64,000 nt of DNA from Tachypleus tridentatus. Lineage: Eukaryota; Arthropoda; Merostomata; Xiphosura; Limulidae. The notes beneath the pieces are model-generated. The model did no database searches and was not told the DNA's origin. It saw only the letters and a program-made list of their open reading frames with translations. Below, piece after piece: positions 11,215-24,500 of the stretch; the first letter of the stretch is position 1; each line of letters opens with the position of its first letter. The DNA lies in NCBI RefSeq assembly GCF_004210375.1, contig NC_134834.1, forward strand, positions 15,237,857-15,301,856. The letters run 5' to 3'. The translations under genes were made by a program, and so were the position numbers.

Positions 11215-11505
11215 GCTTGTTTGTTTGTTATTTTAATTTCGCGCAAAGCTACACCAGGGTTATCTGCGCTAGCCGTCCCTAATTTAGCAGTGTAAGACTA
11301 AAGGGAAGGCAGCTAGTCATCACCACCCACCGCCAACTCTTGGGCTACTCTTTTACCAACGAATTTTGGGATTGACCGTCACATTATAACGCCCTCACGG
11401 CTGAAAGGGCGAGCATGTTTGGTGCGACGGGAATTCGAACCCGCGACCCTCAGATTACGAGTCGAACGCCTTAACCACCGGGTTAGTACGCCATGCCGGG
11501 TCTAG
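11215..11505 (-). mobile_element. tRNA-derived SINE, family 1, with small head insertion
   Basis: Full-length minus-strand copy. Near the head there are extra bases between the CCACC and GCCATGCCGGG blocks (about 11477-11492), which look like a local duplication of the A-box area. Confidence 0.92.
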
Positions 11506-11969
11506 TAATGTGCCATTGTATAAGGGACGATACGAAAGGACTAATAATAATAAGGTATAGGGTAGAAAATAGTTGCCTTCCTGTGATCCGTGGCTAGAAA
11601 TTATGATTGGCACAATATCTGGATAATTTGATCATTACTACACTATTTCCTGATAATAATGAAAGAGTTTGAGCTAACTTTAGGAAAATATAGAGTGTGA
11701 TTTGTAACATTAGTTACCATAAAATGCTAAACGATTTACTATCACTCCAATAACGCACCTACAGCTTAAAATGCGAGAGATATTCAGTGTTATGGTAAAT
11801 ATTCGAATTTAGCTCATGAGCTACAAAATCCAGACTTGCTGCAAAACCAGTTCGCGCCCATGTTACTTCAAATAGGTCGACATGTTTTGTTGGTTGTAAA
11901 TTATATTATACAAGAAAACTGTAAAAGTGAGGATTTATGGTATTTATATTTGTTTAAACAAACTTGAAG
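11506..11969. other. Intergenic upstream of HPF1
   Basis: Unique sequence with no recognised gene or repeat. It is part of the region that should contain HPF1 upstream control elements, but no specific site can be supported. Confidence 0.45.
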
Positions 11970-12098
11970 CAGTCCTCCACTGATGCAGCGATAAGTCCAC
12001 GGATTTACAACGCTAAAATCAGTGGTTTGATTTCTCTTGGTGAACTCAGCAGATAACCTGATGTGGCTTGGCTATAAGAAAACATACACACACACACT
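11970..12098 (+). mobile_element. tRNA-derived SINE, family 3, near the HPF1 start
   Basis: Head with CAGCGATAAGTCCACGGATT and B box TGGTTTGATTTC, body GAACTCAGCAGATAACC, then GGCTATAAGAAAAC and a (CA)n tail. It lies about 265 bp before the HPF1 ATG, so it sits in or next to the promoter. Confidence 0.72.
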
Positions 12099-12363
12099 CT
12101 TAGAATCATATTACCTTTCATAATTTATACTAATAACCATTATTATTTATCATGTAAATATGCATTCTTATAAATTTTAAAAGTTAAGAGTCAGTGTATA
12201 ACAAAGGTTATATCCTTAATAAATTAGGTCTTCTATATTTGTAGGAAATACATATAAATAAATAAATGTTTATTTAACATCTTTCTGAAGATTAAGCTGT
12301 AGTTAAAATAATTTTTTCTTATATTTTGTTTACATCTACATCCAGTAGATGGCTATATGAAAA
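12099..12363 (+). promoter_or_regulatory. Likely HPF1 promoter and 5' UTR
   Basis: By position only: the 265 bp between the family 3 SINE and the HPF1 ATG must contain the proximal promoter and 5' UTR, unless a noncoding first exon lies upstream. The sequence is AT-rich, with no CpG cluster and no convincing TATA or initiator element. Confidence 0.3.
12349..12360 (+). other. Minimal upstream ORF before HPF1
   Basis: ATG GCT ATA TGA lies just before the HPF1 start, with only three bases between its stop and the main ATG. If the transcript begins upstream of it, this could dampen translation or force leaky scanning. The transcription start is not visible, so this is only a candidate. Confidence 0.35.
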
Positions 12364-12513
12364 ATGGCGGGGAATAAGCGAGGTCGGGGAAAGAAAAACG
12401 AAGAAACAGAATCTAGAATACCTTGCAAGTACGGAAATTCTTGCTATCAGAAGAATCCAGAACACCTGAAGAAATTTTCTCATCATAAATCAACCGATGA
12501 AACTATTAACGCA
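12364..12513 (+). CDS. HPF1: HPF1 exon 1: start codon and PBZ zinc finger
   Basis: Fifty codons from ATG at 12364 (context AAAATGG, favourable). After a basic start (MAGNKRGRGKK), residues 21-40 carry Cys21, Cys27, His34 and His40 in PBZ spacing, with the family's YG, CY.KNP and FSH signatures. PBZ fingers bind poly(ADP-ribose), as in APLF and CHFR. The likely donor is GTGGGT at 12514; the frame otherwise reaches a stop at 12541-12543. No promoter element is evident. A four-codon upstream ORF ends three bases before this ATG. Confidence 0.88.
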
Positions 12514-15500
12514 GTGGGTGTTGTTGTTTTTATTATAAATTAATTAATTTCAAAGAACGTGGAGTGATAATTTGTATATTGTAAGTGTATAGGGATAGCT
12601 CAAAATTTGAAAGTTGATTGTATTATGAGATAGGGTCTTTACGGCTGTCAGTTAAACCACAAACTTGGTAACAGTAATACTAATACCAGTGGTAATAGAT
12701 GTAACGATATTATTCACTTAGTTACTAGTTTTGCTGTATCCACAATAGTGTTAATTAGACTTGACATATATTTTAAAACATATGTTGCAATTTAAATCTA
12801 TTGTGATTGGTAAATACATCTATATGTATAAACTATGTACTAAACTTAATTATTAAGACAAAATTAACAAGAAAGATAACAATTTCAGACTACCATTTAG
12901 TCTAATTAAATTATCTTGTTCATTGAATAGAGCAAAATTCCACATAACTCATTCATACGTGAGACTATGTTCAGGTGGTTTTACTACTAGTATTAGGGCC
13001 GTTAACTACGAGTGTTTTACACACGAGAGATGTGTTCTTCCCTAATTTCTATTTCTGTAATGTATTACTTCAAATTCCTTCATTTTTTTACCTTAAATTT
13101 TTATTTATACATACTGTTTAACCATTAAACGGCAGCTGTCATCAACCGATGCTGCTGTCTACAACATTTTCGCTGTTTAAGAGTGAATACTGTTCACATG
13201 TTTTCGATTAAAGAACCATTCTGGAGAGAATTGCACATTTCCAACCTTAGTGTCATCAATGTTTATCGTAATGTTGTTGAAAAATTATCTATTAACTGTT
13301 TCGTTCTCACGTTCGTAGGTACAGAACTTTCTTATTTCCAGGTTTATTTTTATATAAACAGTACAAAATAAGAAGACATGATTTATTATTTCCTTCCTTA
13401 TTTGGACATTGAAACTTCTAAACTTTGGGTTGTTTGAAAGGAAATCTCCTTTCTCCATGGTGATACACAATGCAAAACTTAACTGTAGTTAACACCACAT
13501 TTTTCAAGGCTACAGCAAAGCTCATAAAGTTTGCCCCTTGTATGTTTCATAGTGGCACTGTAAAGGCAGTAGCATAACTAGTTTGTGACGGACCGTAATG
13601 AGGAGGCACAAAGGACTCCAGTTGTCACTTTATCCAATCAAAAATATTTTTAATTTAGTCCATCCATTATTTATGTACCTCGATTTATGTAAATCATTAA
13701 ATAATGCAGTGAGAATCTAATGTACTGTTTTGCCTTTTGTGATGTACTTTATCAAAAGCATCTTCAAAGTAGAAATGACTTTTTTTATATCCTCTTTAAA
13801 GAAAGAAGAAAAAAGTGTAAAATTAATAACTATAATCAAATTGTCATGACAGACAAATAGTTTTTTATATCATGCATTTAATGCTAGCATTCAACTAAAA
13901 TGTTTCTTAGTTAAATTTGTCAAACACTTTGATAATAAAATAGTAAAACCGTATTTTCCTAAGTCTTCCCTGAACCTTTTTGGTTTTACAAAATTAATTA
14001 CAGTATAAATCATCAGAAATTCCTCCAATATTAAGCAATATTTTACTGATAATGGTTAAAGATTCCCAACAGCTGGTTACATAGCTTGTGTAAAAGTTTC
14101 AAGATGAATCATTTTCGAGCCAGCAGCTGTACTCCCAAGAAGATTTCTCCAAAACAACAAAAAGGGTGATAATTCTCTTTAGACTCTGACTTGTGATAAA
14201 ACCTACTGTTGTCAACTGTTTACTTTTTAAATTCAGGGAAGTATAATGAAGAAAATTGAGTTTTTTTTTAAAAGTTAAACATAGAAATAAATTATATTCT
14301 TACTGAACAAAAATGTGAAAATTCTATTTCCTACACACTTAAGTTTTAAAGAGTTTTGCATTTGCATTGGTTTTGTAAGTGTTACTGTGATAAGTAAAAC
14401 AAAACACTTGCAGACAGCTTGTGTAAAAATTATTTGTATAATATAGAAAGCTGGTGTTGCAAAGAAAAGGAAAACCGAACCGACAGAAGATCATGGTGAG
14501 TTTATTTGGTAACAGTATAAACTAATTTGTTTTGATATTCTAAACACTTGAAACGTACAGTTTAGGTTTACCTTTTGGGTCTGTGGTTCCTTAATGCTCA
14601 GTAAATATTACAATAAAGCCCAATCAGTTATGAGTACAATTTTTATTACATCCATAAAAATTTATGAAATTTCAGAAGCTGTGATTTTATTATTCTATAA
14701 TAGTGTTTTATGTAACGTTAGGCAGGCTCAGCTTAGCCATTGGAACTTTCACTGATACTACTGGTTACACGGTTTATTTATTTTAAGTGATGATTCAGTG
14801 GATGAATGGGGAGCACACAGACACTAACTCGAGGATTTACAGTTAAAGCAAAGAATTTTGAGACTAAGGTTTTAAGAATACTTTTATTAACTTTTTAACT
14901 TAATCATTACATCCAACATACATCATCTAAAAGAGATCAACTTTTCCACTTAACACTTTTACTAAATATTCATACTACTAGTATTAATACTCTATACTAC
15001 GTAATATGATGATGCTCAGGAATAATGGCATTAGGATACTTACAAAGAGTTCAGATGAGAAATGGTTGGTTGTCTCGTTACAGCGATGGACATTAAGTAT
15101 TGTAGAGAACTTGAGTGGAGTCTAGATGCAACTTCTTTCTCAGGAGAGAGTGCTTACTTTTCAGCTGTTACATGAGGTTTTATTCAGTTTCCTTAGTGTC
15201 TTTTCAATCCACCAAATGGTATGCACAACTACCTGCAAGTTGTTTCGACACTTAATTGGTCAATTCTATTATGATCATGTGCAGCAGCAAATAACAAAAA
15301 TAAATCTGCTGATCTATTGTGACAAGTTGAGATGGTGAATTACCAACCTCTTGTATCTATATTTACATTCTTGTTATCAACACTTTATCAAAGTGCCAGC
15401 TGGTTTTCTTTTCAGACAGTTTTAAGCTCAATAATTACACTATGTAACAAAAATTTTGTTCCTGGACAGTTTGTGTCGTTTCTTAACTGCTTATGTTGTA

Positions 15501-18500
15501 AAAGTACAGAAAATGGCCATTATTCCCTTCAAACTTTGCTTTTGTGACCTGGATAATGAAATTTATAAATTAACCTATTTTCTGTGTAAAAAGGGACAAA
15601 TTTGTACATTTTCATTTACATAAGGTCTGAATAAAACAACATATGGATCAAGATTTACATGTATTTATACTAAAGTTATACAGAAATGTTTAGAAGTGAG
15701 TAGTTTTTCGAGATTTGCGACTGTAATGTAAATCATTTTCACATATCAGTCCCCAAATATAATCTCCCATCATGTTTTTGTTATACATTCTCTGGTCACA
15801 GAAACAAAGTTTGAATAGAAAAATAGGTCTTTTCCATTTACTTTAGGCTTAAGCAATTGGTAAATAACACTTTCTGTCCAGGAACAAGAAACAGTAAAAC
15901 TTTTGTTACACAGCGTAATCAGTAATCAGTCATTTCTAGTTTTAACCCCTATTGCAGTGTCTTCAAGCTGTTGGAGATTCTTCCTGTTTCTCTTTAATTA
16001 ATGCAGTGTCTATAACTTGCATGACCCTTTTACTGACTTTGATAGCATCAGCTCGTTACAGTCTAAACATACAGTGGAAAGTTTCTTAATGTGTTTATCT
16101 TGAGTTTGTTTCACAAATCAATCTGTGTATAATCATATTTCATGCTCTCTGGTGGTGAATTCTGAGGACAGTCATTTCTTGCTCAGTGATGCTACACATT
16201 GCATTTGCACAATATAATTATATGGTCACATTTTCTACTGGCACTTTATATGATAAATGTGCACATATTTGTTTCTGTGGTTGTTCTGATGCTGTGATGA
16301 CATGTTAACCATTCCCTGAACTCATTTGGAAGTTCTATTTTCCAGTTTCTCTTCTTTATATAATTATGAATCCAGAGTTTTGTTTAATGGAGGCAGGGAA
16401 ACATCTTGACCTTCCTTTTTGGGAAGTTATAACTCGAGCTGTTGAAGTATGCTGTTTTTAGGTACCTTTTGTTTTTCAGGTAGTATCTAGAAATAATTAA
16501 TCTCAGTCAGGAAATATGGATTCTGACTCTTAGTATAAGCAAGAAAAATACTGTGAAAAATGTAAATAAATGGAAGGTGATATGTATTGACAAAAAACAA
16601 AATTACAAGTGCACTGGAAAAATACAGCATCATTATTGAAAGTGAAGATTGAACCTGATAAGAACTTGTTCCAATTTGAAAGTATATAAAATAAAGATTC
16701 TACAGTTTTACTTATCTCAATGTGGATGTAAAGGTTACTGAAAGACATTCCAAGAGAAAAATAAAAGTTTTAAACTTAACGTGTCATCTGACCTGCATTG
16801 GTGTATTCTATTCTACAGCTGTCTTTTGCATGAAAAAGTACACATATAACATAGAGGTGGCCAAGAATAACAGGTAGCTAGAGTGAAAGGAACTTAGCCG
16901 AGTCCCTTGATTTTATTTTTGTTGTTACAATTAAACAAATATTGTATGTGCAAAAATTTTTTGAATTGTTAGAGAACTTAAAACTCTTATCTTAACTGAA
17001 GGTAAATACTAGGTATGCATCTGCATACCATTGAAGGTATTTATTCTTAAAATGTCATTTTTGGAAATCATGGGTTTGAAAGTTGGTGTCAAACATGCTC
17101 ATCTTAGGAATATTGTAGTGTGACTATCAGTCACCTTATTCATACATAAAGAATAGCACAAGAGTTTGTGGTAGGTATTTATGGCCATTCATCTTTCTTG
17201 TGGTCAGCAGTTCAGAGTTAGTGACTTCAATAAGTAGCCTTAGTAATTTTCTCTTGAACAAATATTTGAAAATGGATCAAGTGATGGGTCATTTGATGAT
17301 CAATGATTTCTCCGAGTTGGTCTATTCTTTAACAGGACATTTTTACCTCACAGAGAGACTTCATGTATAGTAGGTTTGTTGCAGAACTAATAATCAGTGA
17401 TGTCGAGAAAACCCACTTGTAGAGAAATATATATGCAAAAACACCACACCAACATTATTTATAAAATACAATGTGATAACTACCACAACTTCTATATTGG
17501 AAAACAAGTAGAAAAATGGAAACCAGATTCAAAGAACATAAAAAGTCACCTTCACACGTTTTTGAACACTGCAAGTCAAATAAACACAACATAACCATAG
17601 AAAACACTCAAATACTAAATAAAGAAACAAACATAAACAAACGCAAAATTAAAGAAGCCTTACTTATACAACAACTCAAACCCAAAATAAACCAATATAA
17701 AGGCACGCCTTTATACCTATATTAATATAATAAAATAAATAAAATTATATATTCAAACATCTAACACAGCCCTCTACATTCTGACACTCAGTTACACAAC
17801 CCCTTTCAAACATGTAGTCAGCTTCCGGTCAGTTACCTCTTTCTGTGTGAACCTGACGATGACCGATTAAGGTCGAAACGTTGTTTGCTCTTCTATGTAA
17901 AATATTTTCTCAACCCAAACAAGCCGTTTTTGCATATATGTGTTGCAGAACTGTTGTGATCCAATCATCAAATTTTTTCCTTTTCAGAAACAACCCAGGA
18001 ACAAACTACCTTTGTTTTGAACTAGTGCCTTTTATCTTATTTTTAATAACATTTGGAAAAGTGCTCTTTAATTTTTTTTTAACAATGTTCAAATGAGGAG
18101 TCCCACAGTTCTTTTTCACCTCTTAAACTGTCAGTCTTTCTTATCTGCCTATTTTTTAACCAGCAAATATACATTTTCCTTCTGATTGATTATATTAGTT
18201 CACTGTGGTATTTATTTCACACTTACAACCAGTTGTGAAACCTGTGTTGTTTTACAACATTTCATATTTTGAGATGGGGTGGAATTTTTTTTATTGATAT
18301 GATATTTGATGACATACAACAGGTAGCTAGAGTGAAAGGAACTTTGCCATGTTTCTTGATTGATATTATGTTGAAAAAGGTTAGTATAGAAAAACTATTT
18401 CCTTTAATTCATTCATCTGGTTCCTCATTGGTCACATTTGTTTTGTATGTGAGAACAACTGTTAGTTTGAGCCTCTTATGTTAATAATGTATTTAGCTCT

Positions 18501-21500
18501 TGTGTTCTCATCAGGGTTGCTAAAGAACTTGTTCTGCTGTGCTTGGGAATGATTTTTGTCATATTTTGGGATCACTTTGAATACCTTACTACAAATTCTG
18601 GACTGTATTGCAAGTTGAGATGAGTGATGAACTACTAACTAACGTGGCAGGGGTTTAGTTTAGAGAGAGAGAAATCAGAAGAGTTCTCTCTCCAACTGGG
18701 GTGTTCAGGAACGTTGTGGTTCTTCGTCCTCTTTTGTGAATTGTTATTAGGAATAAGTTGTTTTTTTGTTGTTTTTTTTAAATTAATCATTATTATTATT
18801 TTTAACTCTTTGGGTGGAGGATGTCTCTAAATGTTGTCTTGGGTGGAGGCAAAGGCAGCACCGGAAAGAAAGGCCGAGACCTGACCCAAAAGGAAGATAT
18901 GAATAGAATTCAAATCAAATCAAACGGCGTGATTCAGGGTCATGAGTGATGAAAAACAAATCTTCTTTTTAACTGTCTTGACCCAGAATTGAATGATAAA
19001 GGTTTTTATTGTCTGTTTGGTGTACTGGTCAGTGTGTTACTTGACTTTTATTTGCAAACACCTTTTAGGGCCAGATTATTGTATTTATGGTACATAAACT
19101 ATTGGATATTTTAAAGTTACAACTCATGTTCCCTCTAATTTTTTCAGTCCATGTACAGAATTAATTTCTTCATTTGCACCAGTAACAAGAAAATGTGCTG
19201 ATGTGTGCTACCAGTGTTTTTGTTGTTTTTATTTTTGTGGGGGGTGTGTGTATTTTTTGACCATGATTTCTATTGGGCTTTAGGCCTATCAGTTGCCAAG
19301 GTTATTAAGGATGTGCGTGGCATTTGATTGGTCGTCATGCAGCTTAAAAGGAACACTGATTACAACCTCCAGTTTACTTTCCACTTTGTAAATATTTTCT
19401 GCATTAAACTTGTAGTAGGAGCATTGTGTTCCATATTAACTTTTTATCAATAAAATATAATTCAAATAGGTGCTCACACCTACTGTTCCATCCTCCATAT
19501 GGTACAAATAGGTGTTTACACCGACTGTTCCATCCTCCATATCGTACAAATAGGTGCTCACACCGACTGTTCCATCCTCCATACTGTACAAATAGGTGCT
19601 TACACCTACTGTTCTATCCTCCATATCGTACAAATAGGTGCTTACACCTACTGTTCCATCCTCCATACTGTACAAATAGGTGCTTACACCTACTGTTCCA
19701 TCCTCCATATCGTACAAATAGGTGCTTACACCTACTGTTCCATCCTCCGTACTGTACAAATAGGTGCTTACACCTACTGTTCTATCCTCCATATCGTACA
19801 AATAGGTGCTTACACCTACTGTTCCATCCTCCATACTGTACAAGTAGGTGCTTACACCTACTGTTCCATCCTCCATATCGTACAAATAGGTGCTTACACC
19901 TACTGTTCCATCCTCCATACTTTACAAATAGGTGCTTACACCTACTGTTCCATCCTCCATACTTTACAAATTTGGAAAAAAGTAATAATGGTAATAATGT
20001 TAAGTGGAAGTGTACACATCAGAATGAACTATTAGTGTTTGATAAGGAATGATTGGCCTGAAAATTCTGTCAACCAAGGGCATGAGATCTTTACATAACT
20101 GTATGGTAGAGACAAGTAACTCTGGTTCAGGGTTATGGTAGAGACATGTAACTCTATGGTTCAGGGTTACAGTAGAGACAAGTAACTCTATGGTTCAGTG
20201 TTACAGTAGAGACAAGTAACTCTATGGTTCAGTGTTACAGTAGAGACAAGTAACTCTATGGTTCAGGGTTACTGTAGAGACAAGTAACTCTATGGTTCAG
20301 GGTTACAGTAGAGACAAGTAACTATGGTTCAGGGTTACAGTAGAGACAAGTAACTCTATGGTTCAGGGTTATAGTAGAGACAAGTAACTCTATGGTTCAG
20401 GGTTATAGTAGAGACAAGTAACTCTATGGTTCAGGGTTATAGTAGAGACAAGTAACTCTATGGTTCAGGGTTATAGTAGAGACAAGTAACTCTATGGTTC
20501 AGGGTTATAGTAGAGACAAGTAACTCTATGGTTCAGGGTTATAGTAGAGACAAGTAACTCTATGGTTCAGGGTTATAGTAGAGACAAGTAACTCTATGGT
20601 TCAGGATTACTGTAGAGACAAGTAACTCTATGGTTCAGGGTTACTGTAGAGACAAGTAACTCTATGGTTCAGGGTTACAGTAGAGACAAGTAACTATGGT
20701 TCAGGGTTACAGTAGAGACAAGTAACTCTATGGTTCAGGGTTACAGTAGAGACAAGTAACTCTATGGTTCAGGGTTACAGTAGAGACAAGTAACTCTATG
20801 GTTCAGGGTTACAGTAGAGACAAGTAACTATGGTTCAGGGTTACAGTAGAGACAAGTAACTCTATGGTTCAGGGTTACAGTAGAGACAAGTAACTCTATG
20901 GTTCAGGGTTACAGTAGAGACAAGTAACTCTATGGTTCAGGGTTATAGTAGAGACAAGTAACTCTATGGTTCAGGGTTATAGTAGAGACAAGTAACTCTA
21001 TGGTTCAGGGTTATGGTAGAGACAAGTAACTCTATGGTTCAGGGTTATAGTAGAGACAAGTAACTCTATGGTTCAGGGTTATAGTAGAGACAAGTAACTC
21101 TATGGTTCAGGGTTATAGTAGAGACAAGTAACTCTATGGTTCAGGGTTACAGTAGAGACAAGTAACTCTATGGTTCAGGGTAACAAGTAACTCTATGGTT
21201 CAGGGTTACAGTAGAGACAAGAAACTCTGGTTAGACAAGTCTATGGTTCAGGGTTACAGTAGAGACAAGTAACTCTATGGTTCAGGGTTACAGTAGAGAC
21301 AAGTAACTCTATGGTTCAGGGTTATGGTAGAGACAAGTAACTCTATGGTTCAGGGTTACAGTAGAGACAAGTAACTCTATGGTTCAGGGTTACGGTAGAG
21401 ACAAGTAACTCTCTATGGTTCATGGTTAGTAGAGACAAGTAACTATGGTTCAGGGTTATCATGGTTCACAGTAGAGACAAGTAACTCTATGGTTCAGGGT

Positions 21501-24500
21501 TATGGTAGAGACAAGTAACTCTATGGTTCAGGGTTAAGTAGAGACAAGTAACTCTATGGTTCAGGGTTATGGTAGAGACAAGTAACTCTATGGTTCAGGG
21601 TTACAGTAGAGACAAGTAACTCCTCATGGTTCAGGGTTATGGTAGAGACAAGTAACTCTATGGTTCAGGGTTACAGTAGAGACAAGTAACTATGGTTCAG
21701 GGTTATGACAAGTTCATGGTTCAGGGTTACAGTAGAGACAAGTAACTCTATGGTTCAGGGTTACAGTAGAGACAAGTAACTCTATGGTTCAGGGTTACAG
21801 TAGAGACAAGTAACTCTATGGTTCAGGGTTACAGTAGAGACAAGTAACTCTATGGTTCAGGGTTACAGTAGAGACAAGTAACTATGGTTCAGGGTTACAG
21901 TAGAGACAAGTAACTCTATGGTTCAGTAGAGACAAGTAACTCTATGGTTCAGGGTTATAGTAGAGACAAGTAACTCTATGGTTCAGGGTTACAGTAGAGA
22001 CAAGTAACTCTATGGTTCAGGGTTATAGTAGAGACAAGTAACTCTATGGTTCAGGGTTACAGTAGAGAGTAACTCTATGGTTCAAGTAGACAAGTCTATG
22101 GTTCAGGGTTACAGTAGAGACAAGTAACTCTATGGTTCAGGGTTAGAGTAGAGACAAGTAACTCTATGGTTCAGGGTTATGGTTCAGGGTTAGAGACAAG
22201 TAACTCTATGGTTCAGGGTTATAGTAGAGACAAGTAACTCTATGGTTCAGGGTTACAGTAGAGACAAGTAACTCTATGGTTCAGGGTTATGGTTCAGTAA
22301 CTCTATGGTTCACAGTAGAGACAAGTAACTCTATGGTTCAGGGTTACAGGGTAGAGACAAGTAACTCTATGGTTCAGGGTTACAGTAGAGACAAGTAACT
22401 CTATGGTTCAGGTTCAGGGTTACAGTAGAGACAAGTAACTCTATGGTTACAGAGGTTATGGTTCAGGGTTACAGTAGAGACAAGTAACTCTATGGTTCAG
22501 GGTTATGGTAGAGACAAGTAACTCTATGGTTCAGGGTTATAGTAGAGACAAGTAACTCTATGGTTCAGGGTTATGGTAGAGACAAGTAACTCTATGGTTC
22601 AGGGTTATGGTAGAGACAAGTAACTCTATGGTTCAGGGTTATGGTAGAGACAAGTAACTCTATGGTTCAGGGTTATGGTAGAGACAAGTAACTCTATGGT
22701 TCAGGGTTCAGAGACAAGTTATGGTTCAGGGTTACAGTAGAGACAAGTAACTCTATGGTTCAGGGTTACAGTAGAGACAAGTAACTCTATGGTTCATGGG
22801 GTTACAGTAGAGACAAGTAACTCTATGGTTCAGGGTTACAGTAGAGACAAGTAACTCTATGGTTCAGGGTTACAGTAGAGACAAGTAACTCTATGGTTCA
22901 GGGTTACAGTAGAGACAAGTAACTCTATGGTTCAGGGTTACAGTAGAGACAAGTAACTCTATGGTTCAGGGTTACAGTAGAGACAAGTAACTCTATGGTT
23001 GGTTTCAGAGACAAGTAACCTATGGTTCAGGGTTAGTAGAGACAAGTAACTCTATGGTTCAGGGTTACAGTAGAGACAAGTAACTCTATGGTTCAGGGTT
23101 ACAGTAGAGACAAGTAACTCTATGGTTCAGGGTTACAGTAGAGACAAGTAACTCTACAGTAGAGACAAGTAACTCTATGGTTCAGGGTTACAGTAGAGAC
23201 AAGTAACTCTATGGTTCAGGGTTACAGTAGAGACAAGTAACTCTATGGTTCAGGGTTACAGTAGAGACAAGTAACTCTATGGTTCAGGGTTACAGTAGAG
23301 ACAAGTAACTCTATGGTTCAGGGTTACAGTAGAGACAAGTAACTCTATGGTTCAGGGTTACAGTAGAGACAAGTAACTCTATGGTTCAGGGTTACAGTAG
23401 AGACAAGTAACTCTATGGTTCAGGGTTACAGTAGACAAGACAAGTAAGTAACTATGGTTCAGGGTTACAGTAGAGACAAGTAACTCTATGGTTCAGGGTT
23501 ACAGTAGAGACAAGTAACTCTATGGTTCAGGGTTACAGTAGAGACAAGTAACTCTATGGTTCAGGGTTACAGTAGAGACAAGTAACTCTATGGTTCAGGG
23601 TTACAGTAGAGACAAGTAACTCTATGGTTCAGGGTTACAGTAGAGACAAGTAACTCTATGGTTCAGGGTTACAGTAGAGACAAGTAACTCTATGGTTCAG
23701 GGTTACAGTAGAGACAAGTAACTCTATGGTTCAGGGTTACAGTAGAGACAAGTAACTCTATGGTTCAGGGTTACAGTAGAGACAAGTAACTCTATGGTTC
23801 AGGGTTATAGTAGAGACAAGTAACTCTATGGTTCAGGGTTACAGTAGAGACAAGTAACTCTATGGTTCAGGGTTATGGTAGAGACAAGTAACTCTATGGT
23901 TCAGGGTTACAGTAGAGACAAGTAACTCTATGGTTCAGGGTTACAGTAGAGACAAGTAACTCTATGGTTCAGGGTTACAGTAGAGACAAGTAACTCTATG
24001 GTTCAGGGTTACAGTAGAGACAAGTAACTCTATGGTTCAGGGTTACAGTAGAGACAAGTAACTCTATGGTTCAGGGTTACAGTAGAGACAAGTAACTCTA
24101 TGGTTCAGGGTTACAGTAGAGACAAGTAACTCTATGGTTCAGGGTTTCAGAGACAAGTCTATGGTTCAGGGTTACAGTAGAGACAAGTAACTCTATGGTT
24201 CAGGGTTACAGTAGAGACAAGTAACTCTATGGTTCAGGGTTACAGTAGAGGTAACTATGGTTCAGGGTTAGAGACAAGTAACTCTATGGTTCAGGGTTAC
24301 AGTAGAGACAAGTAACTCTATGGTTCAGGGTTACAGTAGAGACAAGTAACTCTATGGTTCAGGGTTACAGTAGAGACAAGTAACTCTATGGTTCAGGGTT
24401 ACAGTAGAGACAAGTAACTCTATGGTTCAGGGTTAAGTAGAGACAAGTAACTATGGTTCAGGGTTACAGTAGAGACAAGTAACTCTATGGTTCAGGGTTA

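Noticed and set aside
17397-17725. Two small plus-strand genes
   Set aside because: They are pieces of a single Penelope-like endonuclease region split by a frame change, so a dead retroelement rather than host genes.
19426-20052. Open frames of 208 and 178 codons (+) and 160 codons (-)
   Set aside because: They are produced by the 42-bp repeat, whose length is divisible by three, inside HPF1 intron 2. All are translations of the same tandem unit.
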